Assembly: GCA_963575745.1 (NCBI GenBank)
Contig: CAUYUJ010016707.1
Location: 120,548 to 184,547 of the forward strand
DNA: 64,000 bases
Origin: Prorocentrum cordatum
Taxonomy: Eukaryota; Sar; Dinophyceae; Prorocentrales; Prorocentraceae
Direction: 5' to 3'
Both the position numbers and the translations under genes were made by a program. The notes below the pieces were generated by a model. It was given only the letters and a program-made list of their open reading frames with translations. It did no database searches and was not told the origin of the DNA. Positions 30,683 through 42,155 of the stretch are shown one piece after another. Numbering within the stretch: position 1 is the stretch's first letter; every line of letters starts with the position of its first letter.

Positions 30683-33600
30683 ATGCCCCCGAAGCGCAAG
30701 AATGCTGACCAGAAGGCCTCCTGTCCAGAACTGCCCCGCTCGAGTCCGGAGGGGTCCTCGATCACCGCGCGTCGACTTCGGCACGCGTGCAACTCGGGTT
30801 GCGCTCGTACCGAAGTCGACGCCCGATCGGGCGACGAAATCTATACATATACTGGTACCCTGGTCAGGCCCATTCTGGACCCAGGATATATGCATATCTA
30901 TGCACAGCTGCATATATATGCGTGTGTATATATACACATATACATGGCACGCCATGTCCAGGGAACAGTGGATATGTATAGATTTCGTCTCCCTGAGCTC
31001 GGGAGCTAGAGGACCCAGGAGGCGATGAGGATGCTTGCGCCGCGCCCTATCGGAGGCGAAGGCGGCGGCTGCAGCGGCGCCGAACAAGGAGAAGCTGAAG
31101 CGGGCCAGGGAGGCGAACACGGAGCACGAAAACGCGCTGCAGCGTTTACGGCGCCCTGTGCTTTAATGACTTATGAGCAGGTGGGAATGAGGAATAGGTG
31201 GGAACACGTGGGAAGGAAAGGAGCAGGTGGGAATGAAGGGAACATGTGGCGGGAAGGAGGAATGTTGTACTTGTTCTGAGCAGGTGGGAAGGAGGGATGA
31301 GGTAACGGAGCGAATGAGGAGGCGAGGAAAGGATGACAAACCAGGTTGAAAAAAAGGAGAGGATGAATTGATGAATGATGAGGACATGAGGATCGAAGGA
31401 GGAGTGATGGACATTCGAGGCACGAGGACCGAGGAGAAGAATGGAGGGATGAGGATGAGGAAAGAAATGAGGGGATGAGGATCGAAGAGAAGAATGGGGG
31501 GATGAGGATCGAAGGAGGGATGAGGAACGAGGGGAGGAAGGAGGATATCATCACCCCAGGTACCACGCAAAGAAGACCAAGAAGGAGCTGCACGATGAGT
31601 TCAAGAAACTCAGCCAGGACAGAAAGGACCACTGGCTGCGGCGCTGGCAGGAGACAGGCTCGACGAGAGGGCTCTGAGGAAGGAGGATATGAGGAGGAAG
31701 GGGCAACATTACATGGCAGGTTTTAATGCTATGCATAAATTCATGCATGAGCTCATCGTTGGTTTTAGTACTAAACCCTGCATTTTTTTATACATGATCC
31801 GCACGCAGAGCATGCATTAAAAAACTGCACTGTACCAAATGATCGGACCCGAGAAGGAGCTACCTGACGGAGAAGGATGAGGAAGATGAATATGAACATG
31901 GTGCGGAGGAGGGTGAGGGGAAGAAGATAAAGACGTCGATGATGAGGATGAGTGGTCGAAAAAAAAACGATGAGGATAAATAAGCATGAGGAAGAAGATG
32001 AGGAGGAAGAAGGATGACGATAGTGAACATATAGCATGAGCGATAGGCAACTTCGACTTCGTGCAAGTCGAGAAGCAGGAGTGCGAGGAGAGGCTCAGGA
32101 GCAGCGGCCACGAGGACAAATGGTACACGAAAGACGAGCTGCTGGTGAGTTTCGGTTACAACGCAGCCTTGCCCGACTGCCCCATGTCTGTGAGGAATCG
32201 TTGTTTTTCTTGTTTGCTTGAAGGGGACGCCGAAGGATGGAGTGATGATGGAAGAGGGGTGCGAGGCTAGAATGACCTAAGGAGGGAAGATGACATCGGT
32301 GAGGAAAGGTGGGAATATGAGGATCGATTGAAGGACCTACGAGTGAGATCGATGGATTGCCGATGGGAGGATTTGATGAGAGGAGGGAGGAGGGAGTGAG
32401 GAGGCGAGATCGATTGGATGATCGATGAGGGGATCCACGAGAAGATCGACTGATGATCAATGGGAGGATGGGGGACTCGCCTACAGACAATACGCTGAAA
32501 AAAGGAACAGTTTGGGTTCGGAGGGTACTCGATGTTCCTCAGGTCCTTCCATGTCTGCTCCATGATACCCTCGCAAGCGTTGTTAGTCCTAGGGGTCTCG
32601 TTCCTTATCCATCGTTCCTTAATTCAGCAGCCCGAGTGCAGGGAGTAAACATCGAGCCTATACAGGGCCGTGGCGCGCGCCGAAGCTATCATCGCTACCT
32701 GCAGGGCGTGCCGTGGACACGTGAAGGTGGGCAGGATGAGGATAAGGATGATGGGGGAACAGAGAAGCTAGATGAGGAGGGAGAGGAGGGGGAGGAGGAG
32801 GAGGAGGAGGAGGGGGAGGGGGAGGAGGAGGAGGAGGAGGAGGAGGAGGAGGAGGAGGAGGAGGAGGAGGAAGAGGAGGAGGAGGAAGAGACCGAGAGAA
32901 GATGAGGATTCTAACAAATACGTGTATCCAGGCTGAGGGTGATTTGACCTAAACAAGATTTATGTGTTTCGTAGTTGTGCCCTCGATTTGCCAGGCCCTG
33001 GAATTGTCAAAAAAAACCACTCAGATGAAAATCCAGCCCTGAATAAGGACGAGGACGAGCAGGAGAAGGGGCAGCCCAGGTGGACAGGCAGCACGGTGAG
33101 GAGGTCTTCAAGCGAGTTGAAGACTACGAGCGGGTCTCCACCAACCACGGCCAGAGGCTGCAGACCAGCTTGACCAGCGACCAGCAGCCGGTGGAGCCCG
33201 TCAGGCGCGACCTTGCTGGTCGCTGCTCGCAGGCCAGACGGGAGGGAGGGATCGAAATGGATTAGCTTCGAAGTGGAGGACGGAGGACGAGAACCTCGAA
33301 TAACAATATTCCCGTGACTTGCGTGCATCTGTCCTGTTCGAGGTCCTCGTCCTCCAACCTCCTCTCCGAGCTCATCCATCCCCGATTCCTCGCTTCTGGC
33401 GGAGGCCCTGGACAGCGGTTCGGACGATGACGGCTCCTACAGCAGCTACACTGATGATGAGGACGCTGAGGGAAAACATATATGATACAAATATGATGCC
33501 ATAATGTTCAGATGGGTAGGCTGTCAAGGAGGTGGGGGTAGGAGGAGGTAGGATACATGGATCAGGACGCCACGGATTTTCCAGGGTGCCAGGAAGGGGA

Positions 33601-35188
33601 CGAGATGAGCAAGAGGAAGGAGGATACTGAGGAGGAGGAGGAGGAGGAGGAGTTGTGACATAAGGAGGGGGGTACGAGAAGGAGGAGCGTGATACGAGAT
33701 GTGGAGGATGATGCGATGAGGGTGGGAATACCTCGAGGAGAATATGATAATCAACCCTCCATCCCCATGATTGGGGAGATGGAGAAGTCTTGAGTATCCT
33801 ATTCCCCAAGCCCAGGACGAGCCTGGAGCAGCAGCGACGCCCTCGACAGCAGGATCCATCCAGATCGGCACCAGCGTGGCCACGAACCTGGGAGCTGCTA
33901 CCCACCTCCACGCGCTGCTGTCTGGCTGGAAGGTGGGAGGAGGAGGTGTTGATGATGATGGTGCTGCTGTGGCTGATGGTGAAGCTGATGGTGGTGAGTG
34001 GTGAGATGATGCTGATGATGCTGATGATGGCAAGGTTCATGGTGATGGTGATGATGACTAGCATTATGATTGTGAGTCGCATTACTACTCCACTTGAGTT
34101 TATGCTGATAATGTTGTTGAGTATGCTGATTATGATGATGATGATGACGATGCTACTGATGATGCTGGTGTTGATGATGATGATGATGTTGATGATGATG
34201 ATGATGCTGATGATGACGATGATGATGATGATGATGATCAAGACGATGATGATGTCAATGATGTTGTTGATGCTGCTGCTGATGATGATGATGCAGACGG
34301 CCGACCACGGGTCCCGTTCCAGCCAACTGGAGGGATGCTTGGCCCTCTGACGAGGAACACTGCAGCTGCAGTCGAGGTAGCGGAGGACTAGGAGTGGGAA
34401 TGATCATGAATGAGGAGGCGAATGCACGAACGAGGTTGGGAAGGACGACTGGAGCAGGCGAGAGGAGAGAGGAGAACTCGATGAGCAACAGCAGGATGAA
34501 AAATGAGGGGGGAGGATGGCGAGGAGGAGCACGAGGACGAGGATTGGAGGAAAGAGGACGAAAAGATGAGGACGAACTCGACTAATATCGAGGGCGGAGG
34601 TGTCCGAGATGCCCTGGTTGCAGCCGTGGCACGTGCAGCTCGAGGAGAATGTCGCCGCGCTGGAGTTTGCGAAGGATGCGTTGGTCTACCATGTGCAGAA
34701 CAGGTCGGTCGCATCAATCCTCCTCCTCCTCGTCTTCCTCCTCCCTCTCCGCCTCCTCCCCTCCACCTCGTCCTCTTCCTCGTCACAACTTCTCCCAACA
34801 CAATCCCCTCATCGCCTGGTCCCCGAGGCCCAAGTGATGACGGATTGGTCTCGCATCGCTCTCTTTCCAGGTCGTCCGAGGCCGACATGAACTACAACGA
34901 GTGCGTCGCTGCCATCACAAAGGCCATCAGCGGGTGAAGAGGGAGAATGATGAGGAGGGAGTGGAGGAGGAGGAGGAGGAGGAACAGGAAGAGGATGAAG
35001 CAACGGAAGACGCAATATTGACAGATCCTCCCACTCGTGATCGCCTATCCCGTTGATCCCTCCATGGGTGCAACGGTCGAGGGGATCGTGAGAGGGAGCG
35101 GGGACTCCAGGCGAACAGCTTCTACCAGATGATCCTCCCTGTCCAGCAGTCCGTCGCCGCGGCCAACACGCAGATCGCACCGCCGTGA
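30683..35188 (+). CDS. Multi-exon gene of unknown function (whole span)
   Basis: A chain of short plus-strand open segments with GC-rich third positions, separated by GGA- or GATGAT-rich introns. Candidate exons: 30683 (MPPKRKNADQK), 31030-31143, 31560-31672, 32047-32189, 32666-32726, 33080-33218, 33371-33471, 33816-33932, 34600-34703, 34871-34937 and 35111-35188. The product would be charged, partly coiled-coil, with a WYTKDELL segment and an acidic SGSDDDGSY segment. The overall make-up recalls an unnamed protein group common in dinoflagellates (memory only). Only the 34703/34871 junction is fully consistent in phase; several others are not resolved, and the last exon may belong elsewhere. 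Confidence 0.45.
31030..31143 (+). CDS. Exon: coiled-coil-like segment
   Basis: Reads LRRALSEAKAAAAAAPNKEK then LKRAREANTEHENALQR, a helix-forming Ala/Lys/Glu pattern. Acceptor TGAG|GATGC at the left; the right border may be a GT inside GCGTTTAC or a nearby GC. Part of the gene at 30683-35188. Confidence 0.5.
31560..31672 (+). CDS. Exon: KKTKKELHDEFKKLSQDRKD
   Basis: Follows a CCCCAG acceptor; about 37 codons reading YHAKKTKKELHDEF to LRRWQETGSTR, with a stop soon after in the intron. Basic and helical in character. No named domain. Confidence 0.5.
32047..32189 (+). CDS. Exon: DFVQVEKQECEE ... WYTKDELL
   Basis: Acceptor GATAG|GC and a donor either at CTG|GTGAGT (32143) or, more likely from the continued coding look (SFGYNAALPDCPMS), at TCT|GTGAGG (32190). 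Contains SSGHEDKWYTKDELL. Confidence 0.55.
32666..32726 (+). CDS. Exon: AEAIIATCRACRGHVK
   Basis: Twenty codons between TATACAG and AAG|GTGGGC. The same AAG|GTGGG donor pattern ends the exon at 33932. A CRAC pair of cysteines is present, but there are too few residues to call a domain. Confidence 0.4.
33080..33218 (+). CDS. Exon: VFKRVEDYERVSTNHGQRLQ
   Basis: Acceptor CCCAG; reads VDRQHGEEVFKRVEDYERVS to PVRRDLAG, likely ending at G|GTCGCT. Charged, helix-rich. Confidence 0.5.
33371..33471 (+). CDS. Exon: acidic SGSDDDGSYSSYTDDEDAEG
   Basis: Serine/aspartate-rich segment after CTCCGAG, with IPDSSLLAEALDSG before the acidic run. Likely disordered. Confidence 0.45.
33816..33932 (+). CDS. Exon: GTSVATNLGAATHLHALLSG
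   Basis: Exactly 39 codons in phase 0 between CCCAG (33815) and AAG|GTGGGA (33933). The clean length and borders make it one of the better exons. No function recognised. Confidence 0.5.
33945..34290. repeat. (GAT)n tract
   Basis: GATGAT with GCT, GTT and ACG variants, probably intronic; Met-rich frames are shadows. Confidence 0.9.
34600..34703 (+). CDS. Exon: VSEMPWLQPWHVQLEENVAA
   Basis: Begins after GCGGAG, ends AACAG|GTCGGT at 34703. Spliced to 34871 it gives a continuous frame through QNRSSEADMNYNECV. Helical, hydrophobic-charged pattern. Confidence 0.55.
34871..34937 (+). CDS. Exon: SSEADMNYNECVAAITKAIS, stop TGA
   Basis: Acceptor CTTTCCAG|G, with a clear pyrimidine tract. Ends ISG then TGA at 34935-34937; the same bases could be a donor (GG|GTGAAG), so the stop is not certain. 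Confidence 0.5.
35111..35188 (+). CDS. Exon: ANSFYQMILPVQQSVAAANT, stop TGA
   Basis: Acceptor GACTCCAG; phase-0 reading to QIAPP and TGA at 35186-35188. It does not join in phase to the 34937 exon with a plain GT donor, so it may be the true last exon via another junction, or a separate piece. Confidence 0.4.
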   Translation, partial: ANSFYQMILPVQQSVAAANTQIAPP

Positions 35189-35459
35189 TCCACCCTCCCG
35201 ACCCGAGCACAAATTCGAGAGGAGGGAGGATCCGGTATCACCGTAAAGGAAGAGAGAATGATGAAACAATCGGCGGGGGGGTGACGGAAGGAGGGGTGAC
35301 GGAAGGAGCTCCAGATGAGGGTGATATCTTCGAGGGCAGTGATCGAGTGATCAGACCTCCTCTCGATAGTAAGGGAGCCCTCGAGGGGCTCATCGGCCAT
35401 GTTTCTCGGCCATTCTGAAGGGTGGGCGCCTAAACATTTCAACGCCCCTTGCCCCAGTC

Positions 35460-35512
35460 AGAGACGGGCCCGCGGATGGGGGGTACCCCCCCATATGCGC
35501 GGGCCCGTCTCT
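35460..35512. repeat. 53-bp hairpin, 15-bp perfect arms
   Basis: AGAGACGGGCCCGCG (35460-35474) and CGCGGGCCCGTCTCT (35498-35512) are perfect reverse complements. The loop holds a second inverted pair ATGGGGGG/CCCCCCCAT. This makes a very stable two-stage hairpin. Confidence 0.92.
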
Positions 35513-35615
35513 AACCCTGGAACCTTTTCTTCGTTTGGGGGCCCGAGGCCATGCCCAGAGCCCAAGGCCGTCTCTGACCCTGGTGCCCTTCCTCGTTCGG
35601 CCGAGGCCATGCGAA
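35506..35615 (+). repeat. Two diverged direct copies of a GTCTCTRACCCTGG unit
   Basis: GTCTCTAACCCTGG ... CCCGAGGCCATGC (from 35507) is followed by GTCTCTGACCCTGG ... GCCGAGGCCATGC (from 35570). Period is about 63 bp. Confidence 0.75.
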
Positions 35616-35819
35616 GGCCGACGTTTCGGACCGATCGGTCCTAGTTTGCTGGCGCGCGACGTGCGCGACGTTACAGCTCGAGCAAGGCGAGGAGGGGCTC
35701 GCCGTGCATCGCTCGAAATAAGCGACGCGTTCTCGAGAATTGCACGTCTCCTCCTCATGCCCTTCTTCAGTCGTCTTCCTCCGCCACATTACCCCCCTCT
35801 TCTTCTTCATCCTCCTCCT

Positions 35820-35930
35820 CCTCCTCGTCCTCCTCCTCCTCCTCCTCCTCCTCATCATCATCATCAGCATCATCATCATCATCAGCATCATCATCATCAT
35901 CATCATCACCATCATCATCATTCTCCTCCT
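35820..35930. repeat. (CTC)n then (ATC)n tract
   Basis: CTC triplets followed by ATCATC with AGC variants. Confidence 0.9.
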
Positions 35931-35939
35931 TCCAAGTTT

Positions 35940-36600
35940 AGTGTACCTCCACGCGTAGTGTTTACACGCCCTGGTTGCAAGTACCCTCCCAGCTTGATTG
36001 TCTGAGGAGGGCGTGGCACTCAGCTGGTGGAGCATCATCTCGCCCGCCCGATCCCCATCCAACCATTCCCGCCCGACTCCCTGACGCTCCTTCCTTCACC
36101 TCCCGTACTGGTGCAGGCATCCTTGCAGAATGCTCTGCACTGAGTTCGTTAATGGTGCTACGTGGGTCGTCCCGAATACGCTCGCGTGGGCACTCCAAGT
36201 GTTGCTGATCACCCATCCCCAGTTCTACTAACGAGGGGCGAGAAGGGATGCCAGTGGACATACGCACATCATATTATGGAGGCGTGGAGTGGAGGAGCCA
36301 ATTCTGTTTTTGAGAGGGGCCCCAGGGTCAACAACGTTTGGTGACACCTCCCTGGGAGCTGGGGGCCTCTATACCTCGCATGGAGGAGGGGGGAGAGACA
36401 TCATTGAACACCTCGCCACATCCATCATCAAATGCAATCATGCTGCATCTTGAAGATGTGTGCTGTTCCAATGCGTACCTGTGCATCCTTGCTTTTGCTG
36501 ACCAGGTGGGGACAAGTTCCAGCTAGGGGAGTTCAAGGAACTTGCATCGTCACTGCGCGCATCCTGGGGCCATCGACGCTAGAACTGATAGGATACCATG
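35940..36600 (+). other. AT-richer segment, possible coding fragments only
   Basis: A plus frame at about 36128-36228 reads FVNGATWVVPNTLAWALQVL and ends HPQFY-stop, which looks protein-like, and RVVFTRPGCKYPPSL lies at 35950-36000. They are in different frames with no clear join. They may be scraps of a transposase-type gene like the one downstream. Nothing firmer can be said. Confidence 0.25.
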
Positions 36601-36601
36601 G

Positions 36602-36740
36602 TTTCAAACAATAAGTTGTGGCTGTTCACTTGAAGCGTTCGGTTTCAAACAATACGTTGTGGTTGTTCACTTCAAGCGTTCGGTTTCACTGGGTTTGTCC
36701 GTAAGCGTTTCGGTTTCAAACGATACGTTGTCGTTGTTCA
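36602..36740 (+). repeat. Three direct copies of a ~50-bp unit
   Basis: GGTTTCAAACAATAMGTTGT recurs at about 36600, 36649 and 36711 (last as AACGATACGTTGT), with TTGTTCACTTSAAGCGTTC between. The array ends eight bases before the ATG of the transposase-like gene. Confidence 0.8.
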
Positions 36741-36743
36741 CAC

Positions 36744-39497
36744 ATGTCAGCCCGCGCCGCTGCAGCCCTGCTCTCCACCGACGCTGGAGGTGGAGGGGGT
36801 CGCGCGGGCGCTGGAGGCAGTGCTGGTCGCGCTCCTGGTGTGGGCGCTGGAGGCAGCCCCGGTGTGGGCGCTGGAGGCAGTGCGCGTCGCGCTCCTGGTG
36901 TGGGCGCTGGAGGCAGTGGGGGTGGCGATCCTGGTACTGCAGGCCAGGGCACGTCGGCGGTTGAACCACAGGGCCCTGGTCCGAGGGATGTGGTTTGTAT
37001 ACGAGTGTATGTATGTATGTATGTGTGTATGTATGTCTGTATACACATATATGTATATACGTATACATGATTATGTATATATATATATATATCTATATAT
37101 ATACACATGTATGTATGTACAAATGTATGTACATACATCTATACATACGTGTGCGTATACACATGTAAACCTGTTTGTAGGAAGGGACGGTAAGGTGACC
37201 TTCCCCTCGAATGAGGTTTTAAATCCCGTCTAGATCCCGTCTGTCAGGGCCCTGTGTTTGAACCGCCGAAGCAACGGATCTGGCCTCCGAGAGTACGTGG
37301 TGGACAGGTACCGCCGTGGCCTCTGGACGGCCACTGACGTGTGCATTCTAGCACACCACGTCACTCATGCAGGCCAGCCCCGTGGAGTATAGCATCTTCC
37401 ATCCCCCACCTCCCTCTTTTTATTTTCTCTCTCTCTCTTTCTCTCTATCTCTTTATGTTCTCCCTGTCTCCTCCCTCATCGCTGTCCTCCACTCATCCCC
37501 CTCTCCCCTGCGCACTTCCTTTTCACCCCTCCCCTTGCATTTGGAAGATGCGAACACCCCAGCGGTTTTGCAGGGGGCACTGGCCTTGAAGACTTAGCCC
37601 GCGCTCCGGGTCGTGGGCACTATGCTGAGCACATTAGGCATGCACTGGGTGAGAGACGTGCTGCATCATTTTACACGTGTGCCGTTCCCATGTGGAGCAA
37701 ACATACGGAATCGAGATACTTGAATAAAGATTTCCCCATCAGCTTACCACACGAGAGGTTTTTCGAGCTGCTGGAGCAACGTCCTGCAGATTTCAACACT
37801 GTTGATATTAATGATTTGCCTGGGACGCATGCTTCGCACCCTGTTGTTTTAGAAAGAGGACACGCAGACACCGTTCCTCTCACGCTATACTCAGACGGAG
37901 TTCCGTTCTCGAAAACAGATTCATTTATTTGCTGGTATTGGAGTTCGGCTGTGGATCCCCACAGAAAACGACATTTGATTTGCACTGTTAAAAAATCTGA
38001 CCTTTGCCAGTGCTCGTGCAAAGGGTGGTGCACGATGCAAGTAATACAAAAGGTGATCGCCTGGTCATTCTCGGCGCTCGCCGCTGGCACGTTTCCGTCC
38101 CTGGACCACAACCAAAAGCCTTTTTCCCAAGAGCTTCGCGAGCTCCACCGCGGCCTCCCCTTCGGGAAATATGGCGCTCTCGTGGAGTATCGCGCAGACT
38201 TGTTAGAATATGTTTCTTGTTTCGGTTTTACAAATTGGACGCACGTTCAGCACCCATGTTTTTGTTGCAACGCATCCCGCGCTGATATGTTTAATTTTGC
38301 CCGCACGTTGGCCCTCTGCCCTTGGCGCCCCCGCCAGCGTAGCGATTTTAATGATGACCTCGGGGCGTGCGTGACCAAAAGGTACGTGCAAAGTCGTGCC
38401 CAGCTGCGCAGGCTTCTAAGGTGCATGGAGCTTTCGCGCAAATATGGTGGTTTTGCGCTGGTAAGGCCGTTTCCAGAACTTCATTTGCCCGTGGGGTGGA
38501 TCGTCATTTGCGACGAAAGCCTACTTGATTGGCACGCCCTCGTGGGCACAGGTGGGTCCATTGGCGTGGATATGCCAGGCTGGCTCACGTTTTTCAACGC
38601 TGCAAACACTTCCAACATTAAATTCTGGAGCCCGCTGTTCACCATCAGAGGGTTTAGTGTCGATTGTCTTCACCTCGATTGTATGCACGTTTTCGACCTC
38701 GGCATCAGCCAATATGTTGCTGGTGAGGTCATGCTGAAACTAATTGACGCAAATTTTGCGCAATCTGCTGAAGAACGGGGGCCCGCACGCATGCCGAGTT
38801 CGCAACCTACCTGCTCCTCTCACTTCTGAGATCCTCTGGTCATTGCTCCTCATCCGACGTACTGCCCTCGATCTCCATTCCCATTATCGTCAAAAGGCGT
38901 GCTTGGGGGCCCCCATCACCCACTGTGGAGCGGCGGCGGGTCGATAACATGGTTCATTTGCGCAGGCGCCTCAAGGCGCATTATAGAATGCGCCGTATGC
39001 CGCGTGGCAAGCATTCAATAATCAACCGTTTAAAGTACAACCAGCTAAATGCTGGCGGCGTGTGCCCCCGCCTGAAGGCGAAGGCTGCACAAACGCGGAG
39101 ACTGATGCCTTTCATTCGGATTTTAGCGGATGAGAATTGGCGCTTTCTCGGCGCAGGCCATCGGCACCTTCGCCGCGTAGTTTCGGCGCTCGTGGATATG
39201 GAAGTCGTCATGAAACGGTCGCCCCGCATAATGCCGCCAGTTGCTCTCTCACAGCTCCAGAACCACATCGTGACAGCTCTGCGCGAGTGGAAGGCGTGGG
39301 GCGGCCACGAAACGTATAAGTTTCACGTGGCCTGGGACCTTGCCAAAAGAGCAAGTACCCAGGGCAACCCCCTTTTTTATTGGACATATGCGGACGAGCA
39401 GGAGAACCGAGTCATGGGGACAGCTGCGAAAAGCGTGCACGCGGGACCAACATTCTACGTTACACTGTTGCAAAAGATCTTGCCCGAGGCGCGCTGA
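36744..39497 (+). CDS. Transposase-like gene A (spliced, one frameshift)
   Basis: Likely exons: 36744 to about 36990 (MSARAAAALLSTDAGGGGG then GVGAGGS repeats), about 37240-37372 (REYVVDRYRRGLWTATDVCI), and 37574-39497. The last reads GGTGLEDLARAPGRGHYAEH and continues through LYSDGVPFSKTDSF, HPCFCCNAS and HLDCMHVFDLGISQY to an end at NPLFYWTYADEQENR. LYSDG and DCMH could supply acidic residues of an RNase H-fold (DDE-type) transposase, with the cysteine cluster between; this is inference from layout. A +1 break at the G-run near 38779 is the only interruption in the long exon. Its relative on the minus strand at 45.9-48.0 kb has the same order. Confidence 0.6.
37000..37160. repeat. (TATG/TATA)n tract
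   Basis: TGTATGTA units passing into TATATATA and back, within the proposed first intron of gene A. Confidence 0.85.
37240..37372 (+). CDS. Transposase-like gene A, exon 2
   Basis: Reads LREYVVDRYRRGLWTATDVC to HHVTHAG. The 5' border is unsettled: CAG|GGCCCTG occurs both at the possible end of exon 1 (near 36970) and at 37239, but direct joining gives another frame. The 3' border CAG|GCCAGC is a GC donor that joins exactly in phase to 37574 (HAG-GTG). Confidence 0.5.
37373..37573 (+). other. 201-nt GC-AG intron
   Basis: Starts GCCAGCC, is dominated by CTCTCTTT pyrimidines, and ends GGTTTTGCAG before GGGGCACTGG. Removing it joins two protein-like frames in phase. Confidence 0.6.
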
Positions 39498-42100
39498 TCG
39501 CAGTGCGCCTCTGGTGGGGAAGATCTTGAGCACGTGTACGCGTGTAATGTTTGCGTCGCGCGCGGGCTCTTCAAATCTGTTCCCTTGGCGCGTCACCTCC
39601 TGTTCGTGACAAAAGAAAATTACTGTGCACCGCATGTGCTCAACAAGGAAAGGGGTTTGCAACAACAGCGGGGCTACTTGACTGCCAAACGCACTTATCG
39701 AATCACGACACACACAAACTAATGACGATATGTGCAATACAGAAGCACATCAAACAAACAACAATGCTTATGTGCAAAACGAAACACAACACCAACACAA
39801 AAAAAAACAGTTGAATAAGAGATTGCGCTGCTTGTCAGAAGAGATTGTTTGTTTTGCCGACTCCTCCTCTACCTCGTCCCCTCCAGCACCCCCATTCGAT
39901 CCACCTCTCCCACCCACCCCGCCACCTCTTCCACCCCCGCGACCTGGATGGTCGACGGGTTGGCTGCTGCTGGCCACCCTCGAGGGGCGCGCGTGCCATT
40001 TGCGACGTGAGCATTGCCCTGGCATGGTATTTCCTGGCGGTGAGAAGACATTGCGCTGTTGTTCGCATTCCTGGGGGCAGGGGAGGGTAAATGTAGCCCA
40101 CAATGGATGAGCGGAGATTGCGTTGATTTGTTGTTCGTCGGGCGCCGGCTGCGGGGCAGCCAGGTGCTTGAGGCCAGCATGAGCGAATTCTGAGCGCTGC
40201 AGATTTTCTACGGATGAGAAAAAAGATGGGAGACGAGATTGCGTTGTTCTTTGTTTTTGCTCTGTCGGTCTGGAGTGCCCGAGCGGCTTCCAGGCGGCCC
40301 CTGCGGTGAGGCAGCTGCGCTGCGTGGCCATCGATTTTACTTGTTGCTTCTACGAGTTAGATGAGAAGAGGAGGAGGAGGAGGAGGAGGGAGGGGGAGGG
40401 AAGCGGGAATGTGGGAGAGGAGGAGGGAAGCGGGGGACAATAGATGAGAAGACATTGCGTTGTTCGCTGCTCTGGCACCGAAGTGGCTGCAACGCAGGCG
40501 CAGGCTGCTGCGCAACGGTGAACGGTTGAAGCCCATCGCCCAATCCGAGTTTAGAAGGGGTGAGGGTGTGTAGCGGAGAAAGGAGTGAAGGACTGTGAGG
40601 GGAAATTTGATGAGAATACATTTCGTTGTTTGTTGCTCGTACCCACACATCGGGTGTCTCGAAAAAATCGAGACGACAATATTTCATGATTGTCTGATTT
40701 TTGTTGGTGTGGGATTTCACGTGCAGGCCCTCGGGACCGTCAAAGAACAATTCGAAAGATCGAGACGCCTGGTGTGTGGAGGGCACAGGGGGCCTATGGC
40801 CTCCTGGCCCAGGCGGCGCCCATCGCGGGCTCACGGACTCCGTGGAGAGCACTTTATGTACCGTTTCACAACGTTTCACTCGCAACTATTGTGTTGCTGC
40901 TGCCCTGGCAGAGATTGCTGGGATCGCCACTACGGTGCGCTTGAACGATTTCATCAACAATTTCCATGCGTGGTCGCTGTTTTGGTCCCCTGGGGGAAAG
41001 GGACAGGGGCATAGTATTCAGACGGGGTAATGATAAGAGATTGCGTTGTCGGCTGGCCCCGCCGGAACGGGCGCCTGTTTTTTCCAGTCAGGCTGCTGCT
41101 TTCTCTAGCCAACTTAACGTTCCGAAGAGGAGCAGAGATTGCGTGATTGTTGTTTTGCCTCAGGCGCGCATGCAGCCCACGTGGCTGCATCACCACGCAC
41201 GCGGTGAGCATATTGGAAATTCACCCAGACATCCGACGTCTCAATTTTTTCGAGACGCGGGCCCCCGACCTCCCGACCACTTCCCTGGGACTAGTTTTTC
41301 ATCCCGAATGGTTTTTTGACGGTCCCGACGCCCAGCGAGGGCCCCGAGAGGCCAAAAACTATGTAACACCTCTGTTTGTTTTTTTTTCGAGACGCTCAAT
41401 GTCTGGGAATACTTACAGCGTCGCCACCGCGCGTTATGCATTTCCATCCTTCCTGAGGGTGATATTGGGAAAATCAGGGAGGGAAAAGGGAGGAATTCAA
41501 GGCAGAAGGAGGACAAGTAGGGGAGGTGATGAATAGAAATTGCGTTGTTTGTTTTGTTGCGTGCACGGCACCGCATTCGACAATTCCATGTCGAATTTCC
41601 CGATGACTACGGAGAAGGATCCGAACATACTTGGCGAATAGAGGTGGACACAGATTGCGTTATTGTGTGTTTTCGGTGGCGGGGAAGACCACCGCCGCCA
41701 ACCCTTCTGCTCGACTTCCGCTTTGCAGGTGTTTCCCTGGCAACGATTGCAAGGATAATTGGAAAATGGATAGGGAACCGTGTGATAATAATGTAGCACC
41801 GTAAATAACAACGCCAACACATACATGAACACAAACACACTGCCATACATTTAACATATACGTACGCATACAGTTGTATTCATGTGTATATATACAAATA
41901 TGATGTGTGTTCCACCACCCTTATGTTTCACCACCGTGGGCTGTTTCACCGCCCTGCTGATTTGGGGTCGCGTTTCTTCTCAGGCCTCGGGCCCCTGGCG
42001 GCGCCGGCTGCAGGCCTTTGACATTTCCGAGAACGGTGCCCCTGCGCGTTCCCGTCCGAGAGCGGTGCCCTACACACTTGCGTGCTACAGTGCAAAACTG

Positions 42101-42155
<55 letters not shown>

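Noticed and set aside
29027-31009. 660-codon frame rich in Phe, Met, Cys and His, like a membrane protein
   Set aside because: It is the CATGTTTTTT minisatellite; three neighbouring frames show the same composition.
32500-32590. Minus-strand peptide IMEQTWKDLRNIEYPPNP near 32.55 kb
   Set aside because: Protein-like for only about 20 residues, with no splice borders or neighbours on that strand.
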